Positions 60,901 through 64,000 of a stretch of DNA of 64,000 bases are shown here, piece by piece. The stretch is from Owenia fusiformis (Eukaryota > Annelida > Polychaeta > Sabellida > Oweniidae). Numbering within the stretch: position 1 is the first letter of the stretch; every line of letters begins with the position of its first letter. The position numbers were made by a program, and so were the translations under genes. The notes under the pieces were generated by a model. The model saw nothing but the letters and a program-made list of their open reading frames with translations. It did no database searches and had not been told where the DNA came from. Location of the stretch: the NCBI GenBank assembly GCA_903813345.2, contig CAIIXF020000004.1:8263525-8327524 (forward strand). Direction: 5' to 3'.

Positions 60901-62545
60901 TTACTTTTGTCAAAATCAAAATAGAACTCTAGTTAAAAAATATATTGTGCTAAATTATTGCCATTTCTTAGTAAAATGTCGTTCTCCGGTACGTTGCCAA
61001 AATTATTCGATGGTACCCCGTGTTTATAGATGCATTTCTATAAAGACATATAAGGTGAGGATTGGTCGATAGCAAAAAGGGTCTAGTATAGTACGATCAG
61101 TAGTAAAGAACTCCACTACACATACTTGGGTGAAGGATCTCATTTGTTCTGTGTGTATCTGTCATAACAGGGACACCATAATAGGACATTTGGGGTTAAT
61201 AGATTAGTACATAGACAGAGAGGTCTAGTATGATCAGAACTGTAAATAACTGCACTTACTTGGGTGATGCGTCATCTTTGCTTCTAGCCTTACTGCCTTT
61301 AGAGGTAGGACTTCTTGAGCTCCTTCGTGATCTCTGCTCTTTGCTAGGCGTAGAGTAACCAGACCGTGACCTTGATTCATAACTACAAATAAATAGATGG
61401 GTTCAATCATGGGCATTCAATAGACAGAATAGATATTCTATTATATTGAAAGCCCATGGTTCAACTAGAATGTCTCAAAACAGGGAAACAAATGAAAACA
61501 AAAACATCAGGCAAAATTATTGGAAATTTTAGTTTTAACATTGAAACAGTAGTGAAGTTCCTCGAAAAAACAGATGATTTTGTTAAAAACAACTGGAGAA
61601 GACTGTTGCTAGTGAAACATATGTAGAGATGAATCATGCACACACAGGATGTCCAAAAACAGGATTAAAGTGAAAGTTAAAGGTTAACTCGGACAATGAA
61701 CCCCTTGGCCAAAAATTCTTTCAAGATCATGCAATTTTTCACCATTCTGAGCATATTCAAGAGATTTTGGTCATTTCTGACAGATATCATATCTTACCTT
61801 CTAGACCTCGAGCGCCTTCTCTTCCTGTCATATGACCTTGACCTCGACTTTCTTTCATAACTTCTTGACCTTCGTCTTCTTTCATATGACCTTGATCTTG
61901 ACCTATATCTATCCCTACTTCTTGACCTTCTTGATCTGTCTCTTGAACGACTCCTACTACGAGATCTGGATCTTTTGTATTTATCATAGGATCGACTTCG
62001 AGATCTAGATCTCTTTTTGTGTTTTTTCTTGGACTTTTTGTGTTTGTGTTTACTTGAATGTGATGAAAGACTGTCTGCAGGACTACGGGACCTAAAACAT
62101 AAGTCATTCATACAAAATTTTCCGAAGATATTACGCCAGAGTCCTTCATGATTTTGGTTACTACATGGGCTTTCACAATGAAACTTTATCATGTATTCAT
62201 AGCAGCTGTAAAAAAATGTATTTGAGTATAAATTCATAATGACACTGATTCAATGTATGGAAATGGAATTTCAGGAAATATTCACTTTTTATTGTCATAA
62301 AACAAGGCACTAACATACAAAATGTCACTACCTGCCATTTGTTACAGATACCAACCTCCGAACACAGTCCACAAAAAAGTTGGAAACTATAAAAACCATA
62401 AAATATGCCACCACTAGTGGTGGTGACATAAAAACCTGATCAGTGACATCCATTTGAAAATTAATTAGTTACCATACCTTGATCTATGTTTCTTTTTCTT
62501 TTTGTATTTCTTTCTGTCTTCGTCTGAGTCTGAATATCGCCCCAT
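48900..62545 (-). CDS. RSRC1: RSRC1 (SRrp53), arginine/serine-rich coiled-coil protein 1, complete
   Basis: Seven exons join in phase to give 1011 coding bases (336 aa plus stop); human RSRC1 is 334 aa (from memory). The protein opens MGRYSDSDEDRKKYKKKKKH, followed by a long RS domain (RSRSRSRD/RSRSYERRR repeats, about residues 22-160). Next come a QLRLQAALKAAAADDK block, an acidic EEEEKFRKNAIECIE helix with FFQQQF, and a C-terminal helix WDKWKLKLAAMRRRKLEGEA. This order, the IE.IE...F.QQ.F signature and the C-terminal W-K-x-L-x-x-R pattern are those of RSRC1, a nuclear splicing factor that acts in 3' splice-site selection (established knowledge). It converges on NCKX. Intron 3 holds the nested transposons. 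Confidence 0.9.
48993..50312 (-). other. RSRC1 intron 6
   Basis: The donor is AGA|GTAAGT. It contains the retroelement fragment at 49141-49434. Nothing else was identified in 49640-50312. Confidence 0.75.
49141..49434 (+). pseudogene. Retroelement-derived C-terminal protein fragment
   Basis: An open frame reads VELTVPWEDRIEVSHELK...KYDDI, then FPIEVGCRGFAGKSV and ERCSRWIWLRSSAAW. The combination ELTVPWE - PIEVGCRGF - A.ERCS.W.W is familiar from the C-terminal end of LINE-type polyproteins widespread in fish and marine invertebrates. It has no reverse transcriptase domain here, so it is a truncated copy inside RSRC1 intron 6, antisense to the gene. Confidence 0.65.
50313..50480 (-). CDS. RSRC1: RSRC1 exon 6
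   Basis: The acceptor is ATATTTTATAG and the donor AGA|GTAAGT. It has 56 codons in phase 0: KKITTEFEKENQHNKAMFGL...VKTERDEIKIELP...ILADTERICHPR. The last part corresponds to the D-x-x-x-x-HP segment just before the RSRC1 C-terminal helix. An inner GTGAAG after GGCCAG could be a weaker alternative donor in the same frame. Confidence 0.8.
50481..51866 (-). other. RSRC1 intron 5
   Basis: It contains a 387-bp foldback element (50868-51254). The remainder (51260-51866) is unremarkable. Confidence 0.75.
50868..51254. mobile_element. TA-flanked foldback element with ~120-bp arms
   Basis: AGTCAAAACAGAAATGTTTG at the left is mirrored by CAAACATTTCTGTTTTGACT at the right. The arms run to about 50988 and from about 51131, with a 6-8-bp indel near the middle, and TA flanks both ends. 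Both arms translate to the same QSNDHIE-containing peptide in opposite directions, a by-product of the palindrome. Confidence 0.85.
51867..52033 (-). CDS. RSRC1: RSRC1 exon 5
   Basis: The acceptor is CATGTTACAG and the donor AAAG|GTACTC. It completes a split Ala codon and encodes AADDKLKIQGRLKPDLGLDE, an acidic helix EEEEKFRKNAIECIE, and FFQQQFSSSTWDQKDTKK. The I-E-x-I-E...F-x-Q-Q-x-F signature is a hallmark of RSRC1. It ends in phase 0. Confidence 0.88.
52034..52688 (-). other. RSRC1 intron 4
   Basis: It contains pogo-type MITE copy 7 (52385-52558). Otherwise it is plain. Confidence 0.75.
52385..52558. mobile_element. pogo-type MITE, copy 7
   Basis: CAGTTGAGTGTAACAC on the left and CACAGATTTACTG on the right, TA on both sides. 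The interior GTGGAACAC and TAGAACAC words link it to copies 2 and 5. It is the most diverged copy at the termini. Confidence 0.65.
52689..52786 (-). CDS. RSRC1: RSRC1 exon 4
   Basis: The acceptor is TATTTCTAG and the donor CAG|GTAGGT. It encodes KESIDPFADVPGFDDLPAKQ then KNQLRLQAALKAA; the LP-x-x-Q...RLQ..L-x-AA block is conserved in RSRC1. An overlapping GTAG|GTAA alternative donor would break the frame with exon 5. Confidence 0.85.
52964..53490 (+). repeat. Left long inverted repeat of the zinc-finger element
   Basis: It starts CACGGGG. An AACGTACCGGAG motif lies at 52991-53002. Two copies of GGAACGTAACCGGAGC lie at 53352-53367 and 53370-53385 (18-bp period). The similarity to the right arm fades near 53490. 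Confidence 0.9.
54344..54356. repeat. LINE target-site duplication, left copy
   Basis: AAAAGTTGTATTT occurs here and again at 60187-60199, directly flanking the LINE. Confidence 0.88.
54721..58427 (-). pseudogene. L1-type ORF2 (endonuclease + reverse transcriptase), one frameshift
   Basis: The first frame (857 codons, 58427-55854) begins MVFKFKIISVNTRGL. It shows APE-type endonuclease blocks (LQET, YSPN, GGDFNC, RLDYFL, SPDH), then reverse transcriptase blocks GTDGLAIEFY, NWRPISLLN, LDFEKAYDTV, RQGSPLSGYLF and the catalytic YADD. It stops just after NKPAKIKRK. The continuation is in another frame and opens at 55827 with MVEFSTMEKALKVAWIKRF. It contains a Cys/His tail (CQHCQMRHSIKHMLIEC). The break falls in an A/T homopolymer, consistent with loss of one base. 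About 1236 codons in all, near the length of vertebrate L1 ORF2. Every catalytic block I can check is present. Confidence 0.92.
58780..59900 (-). repeat. Tandem units in the LINE 5' region
   Basis: Units start at 58921, 59055, 59193, 59344, 59492 and 59626 (periods 134, 138, 151, 148, 134), with a degraded unit before 58921 and an extended last unit. Each opens with a palindrome like AAAATGGCGGCCATTTT, then AGTGTCAT.AGACAGTGTGC, TATGAACAAAATCGCTCCAC and TACTTTTCGAGTTATAG. The repeated palindrome resembles the YY1-site core. Confidence 0.88.
59917..60018. repeat. ACGGACGG / CGTACGTA minisatellite in the LINE 5' end
   Basis: GACGGACGGACAGACGG is followed by four copies of the ~16-bp unit CGGACGGACGTACGTA. 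The short RTDGRTDG-type open frames on both strands are by-products. Confidence 0.9.
60187..60199. repeat. LINE target-site duplication, right copy
   Basis: AAAAGTTGTATTT, identical to 54344-54356. It lies at the junction where the zinc-finger frame resumes. Confidence 0.88.
60500..61022 (-). repeat. Right long inverted repeat of the zinc-finger element
   Basis: Mirror of the left arm. GCTCCGGTTACGTTCC lies at 60601-60616, and a second copy, GCTCCGGTTACGTT, at 60619. CTCCGGTACGTT lies at 60984-60995. It ends CCCCGTG followed by TTTAT. Confidence 0.9.
61260..61382 (-). CDS. RSRC1: RSRC1 exon 3
   Basis: The acceptor is TATTTGTAG and the donor AA|GTAAGT. It encodes SYESRSRSGYSTPSKEQRSR then RSSRSPTSKGSKARSKDDAS, the end of the RS domain. 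It ends with two bases of a Lys codon completed by exon 4 across the transposon-filled intron. Confidence 0.88.
61383..61797 (-). other. RSRC1 intron 2
   Basis: The donor is AAG|GTAAGA-like. Part of dispersed repeat R2 (61690-61790: GAACCCCTTGGCCAAAAATT and TTCACCATTCTGAGCAT) lies in it, close to the exon 2 donor. Confidence 0.75.
61798..62091 (-). CDS. RSRC1: RSRC1 exon 2 (RS domain)
   Basis: The acceptor is ATGTTTTAG and the donor AAG|GTAAGAT. It encodes RSPADSLSSHSSKHKHKKSK, then uninterrupted SR/RS dipeptides and SYERRRRSRSYERKSRSRSY repeats to the end. This is the phosphorylatable RS domain that drives interactions with spliceosomal SR proteins and nuclear-speckle targeting (family knowledge). 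Confidence 0.92.
62092..62477 (-). other. RSRC1 intron 1 (coding)
   Basis: 386 bp. The donor is AAG|GTATGG. It contains copy 2 of the ~49-bp repeat R4 at 62303-62351. Confidence 0.75.
62478..62545 (-). CDS. RSRC1: RSRC1 first coding exon
   Basis: ATG at 62545-62543, then MGRYSDSDEDRKKYKKKKKH RSR; the donor is G|GTATGG. The MGR-S-D-E-x-KKKKHR opening matches vertebrate RSRC1, which starts MGRRSSD. This choice of start also gives the expected total length. Confidence 0.88.
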
Positions 62546-62914
62546 GGCTGGCTGCTTGTTGTAATATCAAATTGTGGCTATTTGTTGTAATTGTAATGCC
62601 CACCCAAGGCTATTCATTCTGTCTTATGAATCTAGTTTTATTATGCATTTGTCTTAAACCTGAAAGAATAGGAAAAACCTAATTTAGCAGGGAGCTAAAG
62701 GAATTTATTACTTTTAAGTTGAAAAAACATCTGAAAAAATATATTTATATATAATTTTATGTTAAATTAAAACTCATTATTTCATTAATTGACAGAGCTA
62801 TCTGGTAATTTGTCGATACATTATTTTCACTTAATAAAATTGGTATTACCACTTTAACTCTTAGTGAAATCATTTTATAACTGCCTAACTTTTAACAAAA
62901 GATGAACAAGAACA
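62546..62914 (-). other. RSRC1 5' UTR and upstream sequence
   Basis: A likely 3' splice site (CTATTCTTTCAG on the - strand) ends near 62658, so the 5' UTR may be spliced from an exon farther upstream. No TATA or initiator was recognised. Confidence 0.4.
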
Positions 62915-63770
62915 TAGTGTTGTCGCTATGTGCCACAATCGTACATCGATGCATCAGCAATTTCTAGTCGTAAACAACGATGCACATCGCGATGTACATC
63001 AAGAAAAAGTCAGAGAAAAGTGCACTGAAATACCAAACGCTAATGCACTAAAATACCGAACATTAAAGTGGGAACATCGATTGCTGAGTCGTATCCAATG
63101 ATCCTGGGCCTCTTGTAAAATGAAAGCTTTGAATATGTTGTTGCCTTTAAAAATGTATCTATTTTCCATGCATGCAACTAGAATTTGTGCACATACCTTA
63201 AAACGATCGATAATGGCAAAGGAAAATCCTCTAATTCTTCCATCTTCCTTTCTTCTTCGACTCAGCCATTTTTTATTAAACCGGAAGTTTGTTCTCTAAT
63301 GTCCGCGCAGTATTTTTTCACTTTTATTTCAGATTACGCTTCGGATTCAACTTTTTATGCTTTCTAATAATCGTCAATTGATTTCTCTAAGAAAGTTTTC
63401 ATAAAAAGACTCACACTATCGGAGATTTTATCGATTTGAGCAGCCAGAAAAATTAGTTTTAATTTCACCCGCTAGGTGTTTCGACGTCGATTTCGAAAGA
63501 ATTTGAAAAATCTATGAGTGGGACTCCTTGTATGGAATTGTAGATTCTAAACGATTTGCCAGTTCTACTGGTTGATGAATATTGCCATATGCATACATTT
63601 TAATAAAATAGGAATAAGGAAGAAGATGTTGGACCAAACTTCGCCCCGATAGCTCAGAAAAGGTAAAATTTATCAATTTAAAAATAAGATAAGAAAGGGT
63701 GATCGATGCATCGCCAGAATCAGCTTTGGCGATGTATATCGCGATGTATCGATTAATCGCGACAACACTA
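62915..63770 (-). mobile_element. hAT-type element with 8-bp target duplication
   Basis: Ends TAGTGTTGTCGC and GCGACAACACTA are inverted. CAAGAACA flanks both sides exactly (62907-62914 and 63771-63778), an 8-bp duplication typical of hAT. Subterminal ATCGATGCATC / CGATGTACATCG words recur at both ends. It is 856 bp and lacks a transposase. On the - strand a possible 5' remnant starts with ATG at 63272 (MAESKKKGRWKN then stop), just after an ACTTCCGG motif. Confidence 0.88.
63198..63289 (-). promoter_or_regulatory. Candidate ETS site and 5' exon inside the hAT element
   Basis: On the - strand ACTTCCGGTTT (about 63289-63279) is followed by ATG-containing sequence and a strong donor AAG|GTATGTG at 63198/63197. 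This could be the decayed promoter and first exon of the hAT transposase, or an exon spliced to the RSRC1 5' UTR acceptor near 62658. If spliced so, it gives only a short upstream reading frame (MEELEDFPLPLSIVL...). Both readings are inference. Confidence 0.35.
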
Positions 63771-63808
63771 CAAGAACATAGTCACTGGTGATCCACTCGA
63801 TTACGCTG

Positions 63809-63835
63809 GTTACCAAAACGGATCGTTTTGGTAAC
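63809..63835. repeat. Perfect 12-bp hairpin next to a start codon
   Basis: GTTACCAAAACG and CGTTTTGGTAAC flank the 3-bp loop GAT. It ends 3 bp before the ATG at 63839. Confidence 0.85.
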
Positions 63836-63838
63836 AAA

Positions 63839-63859
63839 ATGTCGGAACATCGAACTAAG
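63839..63859 (+). CDS. Candidate first coding exon of a divergent gene
   Basis: ATG TCG GAA CAT CGA ACT AAG encodes MSEHRTK and is followed by a GTACGA donor. AACAAAATG is an acceptable start context. The frame reads on into the putative intron without homology to any family I recognise. Position head-to-head with RSRC1 suggests a shared promoter region. The evidence is only the start plus donor, so confidence is low. Confidence 0.3.
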
Positions 63860-64000
63860 GTACGATTTTTCTCTTTTCCTTATTTCACACGTTGTAGGCA
63901 GAATTGCCCACGACATTTTTTAACACAAACGTGTATCAGTATCATATGTTTGAGAAAATGTACAAATGTGCGAACAAATAGTTCAGAAGACAACATATAA

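Larger units (their letters stand above)
52964..61022 (+). mobile_element. Long-inverted-repeat DNA element carrying a C2H2 zinc-finger gene, split by a LINE
   Basis: The left arm (52964 to about 53490) is mirrored by the right arm (about 60500-61022), with roughly 520 bp per arm and scattered mismatches. Ends read CACGGGGAACCATCG and CGATGGTACCCCGTG. TTTAT flanks both sides directly, which I read as a 5-bp target duplication. Inside lie a zinc-finger gene and, within that gene, a 5.8-kb LINE; the element without the LINE would be about 2.2 kb. No transposase was recognised, so it is probably non-autonomous or of an unfamiliar type. The 5-bp duplication and CAC end recall Transib/RAG-type ends, but nothing else supports that. 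Confidence 0.88.
52787..61259 (-). other. RSRC1 intron 3 (8.5 kb, nearly all transposon)
   Basis: Without the nested element (52964-61022) and one TTTAT copy the intron would be about 410 bp, similar to the neighbouring introns. The expansion is therefore explained by insertion. Confidence 0.85.

Noticed and set aside
52964-61022. Classification of the zinc-finger element as Transib or RAG-like
   Set aside because: Only the CAC end and 5-bp duplication fit. There is no heptamer/nonamer arrangement and no RAG1-type transposase, and the target is AT-rich.
63640-63665. tRNA-like A-box (GATAGCTCAGAAAAGG)
   Set aside because: No matching B-box or cloverleaf was found downstream; it lies inside the hAT element and is probably chance.

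Overview
This is AT-rich nuclear DNA of an animal, most likely a marine invertebrate. Genes are split into short exons with GT-AG introns of up to more than 10 kb. The intergenic and intronic DNA is full of short inverted-repeat DNA transposons (pogo-, mariner-, Tc1-, Harbinger- and hAT-type), one L1-type LINE and many minisatellites. The phylum cannot be fixed from the sequence alone.

Two host genes converge. On the + strand, 10492-45101 holds ten exons (about 799 codons) of a K+-dependent Na+/Ca2+ exchanger (NCKX, SLC24A family), from the alpha-1 repeat to the stop codon. The N-terminal exons were not found and probably lie upstream of the window. On the - strand, 62545-48900 holds a complete seven-exon gene of 1011 coding bases (336 aa). 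I identify it as RSRC1 (SRrp53), an RS-rich splicing factor. A 7-codon start exon at 63839 (+) may open a third, divergent gene.

Transposons sit in telling places. One TA-flanked element lies 9 bp after the exchanger stop codon and carries an AATAAA. A decayed mariner ends 22 bp before the last exchanger exon and probably supplies its branch point. A hAT-type element with a perfect 8-bp target duplication lies just upstream of the RSRC1 start codon. An 850-bp near-perfect palindrome lies in an exchanger intron.

The most unusual structure is nested inside RSRC1 intron 3 (52787-61259). An element of about 8 kb has inverted repeats of about 520 bp and a 5-bp TTTAT duplication, and it carries a small C2H2 zinc-finger gene. 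An L1-type LINE of about 5.8 kb (- strand) is inserted in that gene, exactly between its second and third fingers, with a 13-bp target duplication. The LINE has an almost intact ORF2 with a single frameshift. No ORF1 is visible, and its 5' region is built of about six tandem 134-151-bp units, each opening with an ATGGCGGCCAT-type palindrome that resembles a YY1 site. The inverted-repeat arms hold repeated GGAACGTAACCGGAGC motifs that could be binding sites of the encoded zinc-finger protein.
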